Below, piece by piece: positions 16,287 through 24,098 of a stretch of DNA of 42,860 nt. The stretch comes from an uncultured Algimonas sp. (lineage in GTDB: Bacteria; Pseudomonadota; Alphaproteobacteria; Caulobacterales; Maricaulaceae), in assembly GCA_937923575.1 (NCBI GenBank), contig CALDUL010000008.1, forward strand, positions 1-42,860, written 5' to 3'. Each line of letters begins with the position of its first letter. Position 1 is the stretch's first letter. The notes under the pieces were generated by a model, which searched no databases, was not told where the DNA came from, and saw only the letters and a program-made list of their open reading frames with translations. Both the position numbers and the translations under genes were made by a program.

Positions 16287-17457
16287 GGGGTCCCTTAGTG
16301 CGGCGGTGCCGCCGGATAAACGCCGTTTCCGACATATTCGCGATGGCCTTGTTTACGGGCACGGGCGGCTTTCCGATTAGGATTCTCGCCTTGTCCCGCA
16401 GCGTTAGCCCGTTGCGATAGAATCGCCGGATCAGCCCCTCTCGCAATCCATAGAATCGCTGCAACACGATATAACGCTTTTCGGGCGACGCCGCGCGGAA
16501 GAACATGCGGTTCAGCAGTCGTGCGTAGCGTTCTCGGCGCAGATGCACGCGCCGAAAGTCGGCGACTGCGCCCGGCGCTGCCACGACGCCTCCGCGCTTC
16601 ACCGCTTGGGCCACGACGTCGGCCAGCTCCACCGCATGCGGCACGGTAAATCCCGTTGCTGCGACCGCGAAACCACCGCGCAGACCGATCTGCGCGCTAC
16701 GCTCGTCCCGGTCCGTCGCCATCATCATCGGGAGCACACCTTTCTCGGACCGTAATACCCGGTGATCAGACCAGCCCTTGTCACGAATATAGTCGTCTAT
16801 CCGCGCGCCGATTTCATTCTCCGACAAATTTGAGGAATCCGAAAAATAGGTATCCTCGACCAGCATCTCGGTTTCTGAGTAGGGCAGCAGATAGAAAAAG
16901 CGGTAGCCGTCGACCTGCTCCACCGTCGCGTCCATGATCACAGGGTGTTTCACCCCATGCGGCTCGGCCGTCTTGATCACGCGCCCGACGAATTTCTGCC
17001 AGCCCGGAAGCTCGTCATCGCGCAGCTCATATCCGCGCGCATCGAGCACGGCGCGTCCGGGAAAATCCTCCGGCGCGGCGGTGCGGCCCAGCTCCAAGAC
17101 CAGCCGACCACTCTCGATTAGCGGCGCAACGCTCGCGCGCAGGCCTTCGCTCCCGCCTGTGCAATAGCCAATGTTCAGCGTGCGTTCGCGCCTTGGGAAA
17201 CGCACATCATAGCGGTCCCAACGATGAGCGATGAACGGCGCGAGCCATGCGAGCAACTCTGGCGTGATGTCGCTATCGTTGAACGACCAGGTATGGTCTC
17301 CGGCGATGCGGCCCGACTGTTCTATGACCCGCACGGTCACGTCCGGGTTCACATCCAGCACACGCCAAGCGGTCAGCAGGCCAGACAGTCCCGCGCCCAG
17401 AATGAGGAGTTCGCGTTCGGACGTTACCGTAACAGGAGATTGCGCTTGCGCTGCCAT
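16270..17457 (-). CDS. crtY: Lycopene beta-cyclase CrtY
   Basis: CrtY cyclises the ends of lycopene to give beta-carotene. The 395-residue product has LLILGAGLSGLLTAWRV at the N-terminus (FAD-binding), the family motif DHTWSFNDSDI, LPYSETEMLVEDTYFSD in the middle and GLRGGFAVAATGFTVPHAVELA towards the end. All of these are typical of proteobacterial CrtY. The start at ATG 17455-17457 gives the normal length. A frame extending to 17583 runs into the divergent amidohydrolase gene and is not used. It is upstream of and overlapping crtI. Confidence 0.94.
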   Translation of the reverse strand: MAAQAQSPVTVTSERELLILGAGLSGLLTAWRVLDVNPDVTVRVIEQSGRIAGDHTWSFNDSDITPELLAWLAPFIAHRWDRYDVRFPRRERTLNIGYCTGGSEGLRASVAPLIESGRLVLELGRTAAPEDFPGRAVLDARGYELRDDELPGWQKFVGRVIKTAEPHGVKHPVIMDATVEQVDGYRFFYLLPYSETEMLVEDTYFSDSSNLSENEIGARIDDYIRDKGWSDHRVLRSEKGVLPMMMATDRDERSAQIGLRGGFAVAATGFTVPHAVELADVVAQAVKRGGVVAAPGAVADFRRVHLRRERYARLLNRMFFRAASPEKRYIVLQRFYGLREGLIRRFYRNGLTLRDKARILIGKPPVPVNKAIANMSETAFIRRHRRTKGPHEHSS

Positions 17458-17505
17458 TGCGCCGCGCTTTAGCGCCCTTGCATCACGACTTCCACAGGTG
17501 CCGCC

Positions 17506-18786
17506 ATGAAACGTCTTGCACTCACTGCGATTGCCACTCTGCTCGCCGCGCCAGCCTTTGCGGGTGATGTCACCGTCATTCACGCCGGAAAGCTCGTCGA
17601 CACTGAAGCCGGGCGCGTGCTGGACAATCGCTTCATCGTGATCGAGGACGGATTGGTGCGCGAGGTGTTGGGCGCCAAGGACGTGGCGAAGTTGGATGAG
17701 CCGGATGAGTTCATCGACCTATCGGATATGACAGTTCTGCCCGGACTATCAGATGCCCATGTTCACCTGATCGGCAAGGCGGCAAGCTACGGCTATGACA
17801 GCTTGGCCGAGAGCACGCCGCGCGCAGCCATCGCCGGTGTCGCCAATGCGCGAAAGACGCTGGAGGCGGGCTTTACGACCGTGCGCAATGTCGGCGCGCC
17901 GGGCTTTGCGGATGTCGATCTGCGCGATGCGATCAATGAAGGAGAGGTCCCGGGACCGCGGATCATCCCCGCCGGTCGGTCCATCGGCATCACGGGCGGA
18001 CATTGCGACAGCAACCTTTTGCCATTCGAATATGCCGACATGGCCGGCGGTGTGGCGGATGGACCATGGGCAGTGCGAGCAAAGGTTCGCGAGAACAAGA
18101 AATACGGCGCGGAAGCGATCAAATTCTGCGGCACGGGCGGGGTGCTGTCCAAAGGCACGACCATCGGCGCGCAGCAGTTCACGCTCGAGGAAATGCAGGC
18201 CATCGTCGACGAAGCGCATCAGCTCGGCATGAAGGTCGCCGTCCATGCTCATGGCACGAAGGGCATCAAGACAGCCATCGAAGCGGGGGTTGATTCGGTC
18301 GAACACGCCTCGCTCATCGATGCGGACGGTATCCGTATGGCCAAGCGCAACGGCACGGCGCTCTCGATGGACATCTACGTTTCCGATTTCATCCTGTCCG
18401 AGGGCGAGGAAGCCGGCATCCTGCCGGAGAGCTTGGAGAAGGAACGCCAGGTCGGACGGCTTCAGCGCGAAAACTTCCAGAAAGCGGCACGCGCCGGCGC
18501 GACCATCGCCTTTGGCAGTGACGCGGGCGTCTATCCGCATGGCCAGAACGGCCGCCAATTTGCTTACATGGTCGAATGGGGCCTCTCGCCCATGCAGGCC
18601 ATACAGGCCGCCACCACCATAAATGCCAAACTGTTTGACCGCGAGGGCAAGATCGGTGTCATCAGGCCCGGTGCGTTTGCCGACATCATCGCCGTAGACG
18701 AAGACCCGCTTGAGGACATCAGCGCGCTGGAGGAAATTGATTTCGTCATGAAGGGCGGCAAGGTTTTCAAAGAAACCGATTCGTGA
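17506..18786 (+). CDS. Exported metal-dependent amidohydrolase (prolidase-like)
   Basis: The 426-residue product has a signal peptide (LALTAIATLLAAPAFA). The amidohydrolase superfamily metal site is complete: HVH (His85, His87), a probable carboxylated Lys206 in GAEAIKFCGTGG, His247/His249 in VHAHG, His267 in SVEHASL and Asp339 in FGSDAGVYPHG. This pattern and the GGH segment near residue 165 match the group of secreted imidazolonepropionase/prolidase-like enzymes, several of which hydrolyse Xaa-Pro or Xaa-Arg dipeptides. The exact substrate is inference. It is divergent from crtY with 48 nt between starts. Confidence 0.88.
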   Translation: MKRLALTAIATLLAAPAFAGDVTVIHAGKLVDTEAGRVLDNRFIVIEDGLVREVLGAKDVAKLDEPDEFIDLSDMTVLPGLSDAHVHLIGKAASYGYDSLAESTPRAAIAGVANARKTLEAGFTTVRNVGAPGFADVDLRDAINEGEVPGPRIIPAGRSIGITGGHCDSNLLPFEYADMAGGVADGPWAVRAKVRENKKYGAEAIKFCGTGGVLSKGTTIGAQQFTLEEMQAIVDEAHQLGMKVAVHAHGTKGIKTAIEAGVDSVEHASLIDADGIRMAKRNGTALSMDIYVSDFILSEGEEAGILPESLEKERQVGRLQRENFQKAARAGATIAFGSDAGVYPHGQNGRQFAYMVEWGLSPMQAIQAATTINAKLFDREGKIGVIRPGAFADIIAVDEDPLEDISALEEIDFVMKGGKVFKETDS

Positions 18787-18896
18787 GCCGCGAAGAGAGC
18801 TCCGTCGGTGCAAAATAGGTTAAGCTGGCGCTCCACATCCTCAGACTGCGCCTCGCCGCACACGTGTACTGCATTTGCATACCACCCCTATCGGAC

Positions 18897-18947
18897 TGTT
18901 TAACTTCATTATTTGTGCAAATTCACAAAACTTTTAACAGTTAAACA
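18897..18947. repeat. Nested AT-rich inverted repeats
   Basis: TGTTTAAC (18897-18904) and GTTAAACA (18940-18947) are the outer arms. TTTGTG (18912-18917) and CACAAA (18924-18929) form an inner dyad. TTTAAC-a-GTTAAA (18933-18945) is a third palindrome sharing the right outer arm. The recurring GTTTAAC/GTTAAAC word looks like repeated protein-binding sites or competing RNA stems. Confidence 0.5.
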
Positions 18948-18988
18948 CTCCCAAGAACGTATCTACATTGTCATAGACGGTAAGCTTG

Positions 18989-19054
18989 TTAACGCAGGCT
19001 AGGCGAACGGCGCGGTTGCCCCACATCAGCCAACCCGTTCGCCGACTGCGTTAA
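18989..19054. repeat. Long interrupted hairpin downstream of ccmE
   Basis: Three successive paired blocks share one axis: TTAACGCAG (18989-18997) with CTGCGTTAA (19046-19054), GGCGAACGG (19002-19010) with CCGTTCGCC (19035-19043), and GTTG (19015-19018) with CAAC (19031-19034). In all 22 base pairs form around a short loop. Neither strand has a T-run after it, so a classical intrinsic terminator is unlikely. It lies 10 nt from the ccmE stop and may protect convergent 3' ends or belong to a small RNA. Confidence 0.6.
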
Positions 19055-19063
19055 GCCACCCCC

Positions 19064-19531
19064 TTATCCGGAAATTTCGTCCTGATAGTCGATCTTCGGC
19101 TGGTACTTCTCGTCGTGCTTGGCCAGCACTTCGGTCGCGACAAATTCCGCCTCCCCGATCATGCGCCCCGACACGACGACGCCCTGGCCCTCGCGGAACA
19201 GATTGGGCAGCTGTCCGGTGTAGCTCACGGCGATACGCCGATCGACGTCGCGTTCGAAATCGGAAACATCGAAAGTCGTTGTCAGGCCGCGTGTGGTCAC
19301 GGAGCCGTCGACGACCAACCCACCAATCTTGAACGTCTCCGACGCGGGCTCGAACCCGGCGGCGAGCACATCGGCTGGATTATAGAAGAATTGCGTGTTC
19401 TCATTAAGCGCCGTCAGAATCAGCGTCATTCCACCCGCGAGCAGCACGCCTATCACCGCGATCCAGGCCAGACGCCGGTTTCGATTGGGAGGGCGAATGC
19501 GCGGCGCGGGCTGTGGAGTGTTTTGGGTCAC
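19064..19531 (-). CDS. ccmE: Cytochrome c maturation haem chaperone CcmE
   Basis: CcmE binds haem covalently in the periplasm and passes it to the CcmF/H ligase for attachment to apocytochrome c. The 155-residue product has one N-terminal membrane anchor (LAWIAVIGVLLAGGMTLILTAL) and an OB-fold domain. The haem-binding His139 and Tyr143 lie in VLAKHDEKYQP. It is transcribed divergently from ccmA (75 nt between starts). No ccmF or ccmH follows it, although in many Alphaproteobacteria ccmE is in a ccmIEFH operon. Confidence 0.95.
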   Translation of the reverse strand: MTQNTPQPAPRIRPPNRNRRLAWIAVIGVLLAGGMTLILTALNENTQFFYNPADVLAAGFEPASETFKIGGLVVDGSVTTRGLTTTFDVSDFERDVDRRIAVSYTGQLPNLFREGQGVVVSGRMIGEAEFVATEVLAKHDEKYQPKIDYQDEISG

Positions 19532-19606
19532 GTCCAGACAGCTAGTGACTCAGCCGAGATTGCGCAACGTCGTGACACGGGCGAACCGTCGCGCCATAGG
19601 GTGCGC

Positions 19607-20224
19607 GTGGCTGATACATCGCTCACCCTGGCATTGCTTGACGTCGCGCTATCGCGCGGCGGGCAGCCGCTTGTCGGCGGTCTCGATGTGACGGTCGGCG
19701 GCGGCGAAGCACTCTGGCTGACCGGCGCAAACGGAGTCGGAAAGACCACGCTACTGCTCGCATGCGCCGGGCTGATCACGCCGGATGAGGGCCGCATCGA
19801 ATGGTCGGTCGACGGCGCATTGCGATCGCCTCCAGAGGTCGCGTCCTACGCAGCCCACCGCGGACCGGAGCGCGATGGTCTGAGCCTCGGAGAGGAACTG
19901 GCCTTTTGGCAACGTGTTTCCAGCGATACTGCATCGCTTGGGGACCGGCTCGCCACGGTCGGGCTGACGGGACGCGAGAACACGCCCGTTGCGGGCCTCT
20001 CCGCCGGACAGCGCCGACGGCTCAGCCTCGCGCGGCTCATGGCGGCATCTCGCCCCGCCTGGCTGATGGACGAACCGCTGGCCGGCCTCGACGCACGCGG
20101 CCGCGCCTTGGTCGAGCGCAGCGTTGCGGAGCATATCGGCGCGGGCGGTCTCGCCGTCATCGCCTCGCACCACCCGGTCGCCCTGCCCGGCATTTCCGCG
20201 CGCAGGCTGGTGCTCTCAGCATGA
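19607..20224 (+). CDS. ccmA: Haem exporter ATP-binding protein CcmA
   Basis: CcmA is the ABC ATPase of the CcmABCD complex that releases holo-CcmE. The 205-residue product shows Walker A GANGVGKTT, the signature LSAGQRRRLSLARL and Walker B AWLMDEPLAGLD. The start was set at GTG 19607-19609 (ADTSLTLALLDVAL), which gives the family length. GTG 19601 in the same frame is possible. A much longer frame from 19115 is antisense to ccmE and rejected. The stop overlaps the ccmB start (ATGA), so translation is coupled. Confidence 0.93.
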   Translation: MADTSLTLALLDVALSRGGQPLVGGLDVTVGGGEALWLTGANGVGKTTLLLACAGLITPDEGRIEWSVDGALRSPPEVASYAAHRGPERDGLSLGEELAFWQRVSSDTASLGDRLATVGLTGRENTPVAGLSAGQRRRLSLARLMAASRPAWLMDEPLAGLDARGRALVERSVAEHIGAGGLAVIASHHPVALPGISARRLVLSA

Positions 20225-20877
20225 TCGGCGCACTGATCAAACGCGAGTTGCGCCTGTCTTTGCGCCGGGGATCCAGCGTCGTGCTGCCACTCACCTTTAT
20301 GGCGCTCTTCGTGCTGCTCTGCGGATTGGCGCTGGGCGGCAGCCGCCCCGAGCTTGGCCCCGGCCTGCTCTGGCTCGCCGCAACGCTCTCGGTCCTGCTT
20401 GGTCTGGAGCGCCTTTACCAACCCGACCAAGCCAGCGGCGCACTCGCGCAGCTGCACCTCGCGGGCATCAGCAGCGTCTCCATCGCCGTCGCCAAAGCCT
20501 GCGCCTTTGCGATTTCCACCCTCCTCCCGCTGCTGCTCGCCGCGCCTCTGCTCGCGTTGATCCTGGGCATGAGCGGCGGTCAGATCACGGGCGCGATGCT
20601 CTCGCTCGTCATCGGCGGACCCGCGCTGATCGCTTACGCCTCCGTCTCGGCCGCCTTGCTCTGCGCTCAGAGGGGCAGCGCCGTCCTGTCGGTCCTGCTG
20701 TCTGCACCGCTGCTCATTCCCGTGCTTATTTTCGGTGTCGAAGCCGCACAAAGCTATCCGACGCTCGGCCTGGGTGCGGTGCAATTTCGCATCCTTGCGG
20801 GTTTGAGCCTGCTCGCGCTCGCGCTAGGGGGACCGGCAACCGCCGCTGCCATCAGCGCTAATAGAGGCCCCGCCTGA
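20221..20877 (+). CDS. ccmB: Haem exporter membrane protein CcmB
   Basis: CcmB is the membrane subunit paired with CcmA. The 218-residue product begins MIGALIKRELRLSLRRGSSV and has six hydrophobic stretches, including LTFMALFVLLCGLALGG and LLLAAPLLALILGMSGG. The conserved segment LLWLAATLSVLLGLERLYQPDQASGALAQL is diagnostic of CcmB. ATG 20221 overlaps the ccmA stop by four bases. The ccmC start follows the stop without a gap. Confidence 0.93.
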   Translation: MIGALIKRELRLSLRRGSSVVLPLTFMALFVLLCGLALGGSRPELGPGLLWLAATLSVLLGLERLYQPDQASGALAQLHLAGISSVSIAVAKACAFAISTLLPLLLAAPLLALILGMSGGQITGAMLSLVIGGPALIAYASVSAALLCAQRGSAVLSVLLSAPLLIPVLIFGVEAAQSYPTLGLGAVQFRILAGLSLLALALGGPATAAAISANRGPA

Positions 20878-21612
20878 GTGCTCACCCGCTTCGCCAATCC
20901 CCAGCGTTTTGTCCGGCTCGCCAGCTGGCTCACGCCCGTGCTCGGCATCAGTGCAGGCATCGCGCTCGCGCTCGGTATCTGGCAGTCCTTCGCCTCCCCG
21001 CCCGACGCCGAACACGGCGAGACCGTGCGCATCATGTATGTCCATGTGCCAGCCGCTTGGAGCGCCATGGCCGCCTATACCGGGATCGCCGTGGCGAGCC
21101 TTATTAGCTTCGTTTGGCGCCACCCGCTGGCCGACATCGGCGCGCGCTCGCTCGCCCTGCCGGGTGCGGCGATGACGGCGCTGTCGCTGATCACCGGATC
21201 GCTCTGGGGCAAGGCGGATTGGGGCACGTATTGGCAGTGGGACGGACGCATGACGTCTGTGCTGATCCTACTCTTCATCTACATCGGCTATATGGCGATT
21301 TGGCAGGTGGTGAGCGACCGCAAGCGCGCGGCACGCCTCGCTGCGATCACGGCCATGATCGGTTGGATCAATATTCCGATCATCAAGTTTTCTGTCGATT
21401 GGTGGAACAGCCTGCACCAGTCCGCGACGGTCAGCAGTCCCGGCGCGCCCGGTCTCGCGCCCGAATTTCTCGCACCGCTCATGACCATGGCGCTGGCCTA
21501 CACGCTGCTCCTCGCCTGGTTCGTGATGCGCAACATGCAGGCCGAAGTCGCCGCCATGCGTCGCGCGCGCCGTCCCGCACCGGTCGCAACAGCCACGATC
21601 GAGGCCATGTAG
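20878..21612 (+). CDS. ccmC: Haem-handling protein CcmC
   Basis: CcmC loads haem onto CcmE. The 244-residue product has six membrane helices, periplasmic histidines (YVHVPAAWSAM) and the tryptophan-rich haem-handling stretch WGTYWQWDGRMTSVLILLF. Both flanking features are standard. A GTG start lies directly after the ccmB stop (TGAGTG). The C-terminus is Arg/Ala-rich. The ATG of ccmD follows the stop immediately. Confidence 0.95.
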   Translation: MLTRFANPQRFVRLASWLTPVLGISAGIALALGIWQSFASPPDAEHGETVRIMYVHVPAAWSAMAAYTGIAVASLISFVWRHPLADIGARSLALPGAAMTALSLITGSLWGKADWGTYWQWDGRMTSVLILLFIYIGYMAIWQVVSDRKRAARLAAITAMIGWINIPIIKFSVDWWNSLHQSATVSSPGAPGLAPEFLAPLMTMALAYTLLLAWFVMRNMQAEVAAMRRARRPAPVATATIEAM

Positions 21613-21711
21613 ATGGGACCGCATGCTGTCTTCATCTGGGGTAGCTACGGCGTGTCGGCTCTCGTGCTCGGCGCGCTGGTCATCCGCGCGCTGATGCAGC
21701 CCAAGCCGTGA
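21613..21711 (+). CDS. ccmD: Haem exporter protein CcmD
   Basis: A 32-residue peptide begins MGPHAVFIWGSYGVSALVLG and continues through one membrane helix to RALMQPKP. Small size, one helix, the FIWGSYG motif and position after ccmC identify CcmD, which stabilises the CcmABCE complex. It starts directly after the ccmC stop, and its TGA overlaps the GTG of mazG (GTGA). It is shorter than most CcmD proteins, which have a longer basic tail. Confidence 0.85.
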   Translation: MGPHAVFIWGSYGVSALVLGALVIRALMQPKP

Positions 21712-22451
21712 CGGGTCTCCCCACCGAACATTGGTCTAGGCTGAAAGGCCTGATGGACCGTCTGCGCACGGACTGTCCGTGGGACCGCGCGCAAACTCAT
21801 CAGACCATCGCGCCCTACACCATCGAGGAAGCCTATGAGGTCAAGGAGGCCATCGACCGCGAGGACATGGCGGAGCTGAAGAATGAGCTCGGCGACCTGC
21901 TGTTCCAGGTTCTGTTCCAGAGCCGCATCGCGAGCGAGAGCGGGCATTTCGATCTCGACGATGTCGCGGACGGCCTGGTCGAGAAGATGGTCCGCCGGCA
22001 TCCGCATGTCTTCGGCGATGCGGAAAAGCCCGACTGGGACGCGATCAAGGCAGCGGAGCGTGGCCATAGCGCGAACGCCCGAACGCTTGACGGAGTCGCG
22101 CTCGCCCTGCCCGCACTGATGCGGGCGCAAAAACTGCAGAAGCGCGCGGCCCGCGTCGGCTTTGATTGGCCGAGTGCGGACGGCGCCTATGAGAAAATCG
22201 CCGAAGAAGCGGCCGAGTTGCGCGACGCACCAGTCGACCAGCAACACGAAGAGGCGGGCGACCTGCTCTTCTCCGTCGTCAATCTGCTGCGAAAGCTGGG
22301 CATTGATTCGGAAGCGGCCTTACGTGAAGCCAATGCGAAGTTCACGCGGCGGTTCGAGGGCGTCGAGGACGCCGCTGGCGGATCGCTGGACGAGCTGTCG
22401 CTCGACGAGATGGAGGCTCACTGGCAGGCCGTAAAACGCAGCGAGCGCTAA
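21708..22451 (+). CDS. mazG: Nucleoside triphosphate pyrophosphohydrolase MazG
   Basis: MazG hydrolyses NTPs and dNTPs to monophosphates, cleaning the pool and lowering ppGpp responses. The 247-residue product has two MazG domains. The first has CPWDRAQTHQTIAPYTIEEAYEV and the magnesium-binding ELKNELGDLLFQVLFQSRIA. The second has EEAAELRDAPVDQQHEEAGDLLFSVVNLLRK. The GTG start overlaps the ccmD stop, so it rides on the ccm operon. It converges on hflX with overlapping stop codons (CTAA at 22448-22451). Confidence 0.94.
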   Translation: MTGLPTEHWSRLKGLMDRLRTDCPWDRAQTHQTIAPYTIEEAYEVKEAIDREDMAELKNELGDLLFQVLFQSRIASESGHFDLDDVADGLVEKMVRRHPHVFGDAEKPDWDAIKAAERGHSANARTLDGVALALPALMRAQKLQKRAARVGFDWPSADGAYEKIAEEAAELRDAPVDQQHEEAGDLLFSVVNLLRKLGIDSEAALREANAKFTRRFEGVEDAAGGSLDELSLDEMEAHWQAVKRSER

Positions 22452-23782
22452 TTCACTAGCTCCGCATATTTTGCCCGAAACTTGCCCGCATCGGTCTCGC
22501 TCAGCCGGACCGTCATATCGACCTGTCCCGCATCGCCGGCATCTTCCGCGAGGACGTGCCCGTTCTGGTGCAGCCAGGCGTGGGCGGCGAATGTCTTGGG
22601 CGTGACAGTGACATCGATGACTTCGTCACCGCGGGTCAGCGCTTCCTCGATACCTAGCAATAACGCGTCGATGCCGTCGCCGGACAGGCAGGAAACGACA
22701 TAGGCATCGGTTAGTGACGCCTCGGTCCGCGCGCGCTCGGCTAGGCTCGATAGATCCTCATGGCGAGAGCCCGGCAGCAAGTCGGCCTTGTTCCAGACCT
22801 CGATAATCTCCTGCCCGGCTTCCTCGCCCGCACCGATCTGCTGCAGAACCTGCATCACCTCCTCGCGGCGGCGACCGGTCAGCGGATCGGAGATGTCGCG
22901 CACATGCAGAAGTACGTCGGCTTCGAGCGTTTCTTCCAGCGTCGCGCGGAAGGCGGTGATGAGCTGTGTTGGCAGATCGGAGATGAAACCCACCGTGTCA
23001 GAGAGAATTCCGTTTTGCCCACTTGGCAATGGCAGGATGCGGTGAGTGGTGTCGAGCGTGGCGAACAACATGTCCTTGGCCAACACACCGCCCGTCGTGA
23101 GCCGGTTGAAGAGTGTGGACTTCCCCGCGTTGGTATAGCCGACTAGCGCAACGATCCGGTCGCCGGAACGCTTGCGCTTGACGCGCTGGAGATCGCGCGT
23201 GCGTCGCACGTCTTCGAGCTGCTTCTTGAGCTTCAGGATCTTGTCGAAGAGCTGCCGACGGTCGCTTTCGATCTGCGTCTCGCCCGGCCCTGAGAGGAAA
23301 CCCTGGCCGCCGCGCTGACGCTCCAGGTGCGTCCAAGTGCGCACCAGCCGGGAGCGCTCATAGTTCAGCCGCGCCAGCTCAACCTGCAGACGGCCTTCCT
23401 TGGTCGCGGCGCGCAGCCCGAAAATTTCGAGAATCAGCCCTGTCCGGTCGATGACCTTGACCGAGAGCGCTTTCTCCAGATTGCGCTGCTGGATCGGGGT
23501 CAGCTCACCATTGACGACGACCATGGAGAGCTGTTGCCCCGCAATTGCGGCGGCCATGTCGGCGATCTGGCCAGAGCCGAAGAAATTGCTGACCTGCACC
23601 TCGCGGATCGGCACGATGCGCGCTTCGCCGACCTCTGCGCCCAGCGCTTCGGTCAGGCCAACGGCCTCTTCCAGATCGTAATCGGCGTCTCCGGATCGTT
23701 TGTCGGAGAATCGCGGGTGCGCGACGAGTGCGCGCTCTACGCGCACGTCATGTTCAATGGTCGAGATCGGTATCGTCCTCAT
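22448..23782 (-). CDS. hflX: Ribosome-splitting GTPase HflX
   Basis: HflX rescues stalled ribosomes by splitting them. The 444-residue product has the N-terminal HflX domain ([20 protein letters not shown]), a helical linker [12 protein letters not shown], and the G domain with G1 [14 protein letters not shown]3 [10 protein letters not shown] and G4 VWNKADLL. The start was set at ATG 23780-23782 ([15 protein letters not shown]), which overlaps the end of hfq by 29 bases. The hfq-hflX order is conserved in Proteobacteria. No separate ribosome site is visible, so translation is probably coupled to hfq. Confidence 0.94.
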   Translation of the reverse strand: MRTIPISTIEHDVRVERALVAHPRFSDKRSGDADYDLEEAVGLTEALGAEVGEARIVPIREVQVSNFFGSGQIADMAAAIAGQQLSMVVVNGELTPIQQRNLEKALSVKVIDRTGLILEIFGLRAATKEGRLQVELARLNYERSRLVRTWTHLERQRGGQGFLSGPGETQIESDRRQLFDKILKLKKQLEDVRRTRDLQRVKRKRSGDRIVALVGYTNAGKSTLFNRLTTGGVLAKDMLFATLDTTHRILPLPSGQNGILSDTVGFISDLPTQLITAFRATLEETLEADVLLHVRDISDPLTGRRREEVMQVLQQIGAGEEAGQEIIEVWNKADLLPGSRHEDLSSLAERARTEASLTDAYVVSCLSGDGIDALLLGIEEALTRGDEVIDVTVTPKTFAAHAWLHQNGHVLAEDAGDAGQVDMTVRLSETDAGKFRAKYAELVN

Positions 23783-24008
23783 CGGGGTCGTGGAGATTGA
23801 CGGGGCCGGAAGGCACCACCGTGGAGATGGCGTGCTTATAGACCAGTTGTGATGTGCCATCGCGACGCAGCAGCACACAAAAATTGTCGAACCAGGTCAG
23901 CACGCCCTGCAGCCGCACACCGCTGGACAGGTAGATCGTTAGCGGCATCTTCTGCTTACGCACTGCGTTCAGAAACGCATCTTGGAGGTTCTGTTTCCGG
24001 TCGGCCAT
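23754..24008 (-). CDS. hfq: RNA chaperone Hfq
   Basis: Hfq is the hexameric Sm-like protein that pairs small RNAs with targets. The 84-residue product shows Sm1 ([24 protein letters not shown]) and Sm2 ([13 protein letters not shown]), with the proximal-face [12 protein letters not shown] helix at the N-terminus and a short acidic tail. The start at ATG 24006-24008 is preceded by AAGAGACGA. A 13-residue longer frame lacks support. It is 90 nt downstream of trkH. Its presence makes trans-acting small RNAs plausible, including the candidate near 13.9 kb. Confidence 0.97.
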   Translation of the reverse strand: MADRKQNLQDAFLNAVRKQKMPLTIYLSSGVRLQGVLTWFDNFCVLLRRDGTSQLVYKHAISTVVPSGPVNLHDPDEDDTDLDH

Positions 24009-24098
24009 TCGGTCGTCTCTTCTTATTGGCAGCCAACACGGCCGCATCCCACAAATTCATGTTGTAACCAGAGGTTCCCGGCGTTCAACGAAAAACGT

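Larger units (their letters stand above)
18787..19063. other. Gene-free convergent interval rich in palindromes
   Basis: This 277-base gap lies between two genes that both end here (amidohydrolase on plus, ccmE on minus), so no promoter would be expected. Its middle (about 18890-18990) is markedly AT-rich compared with the rest of the window. It contains the nested dyads at 18897-18947 and the long hairpin at 18989-19054, listed separately. No credible small protein gene was found. Confidence 0.6.

Noticed and set aside
17749-18813. Minus-strand frame of 354 codons opposite the amidohydrolase
   Set aside because: Shadow frame: the plus-strand protein has a full set of catalytic motifs.
19846-20784. 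Minus-strand frame of 312 codons opposite ccmA/ccmB
   Set aside because: Low-complexity Gln/Arg/Glu translation typical of antisense to membrane-protein genes.
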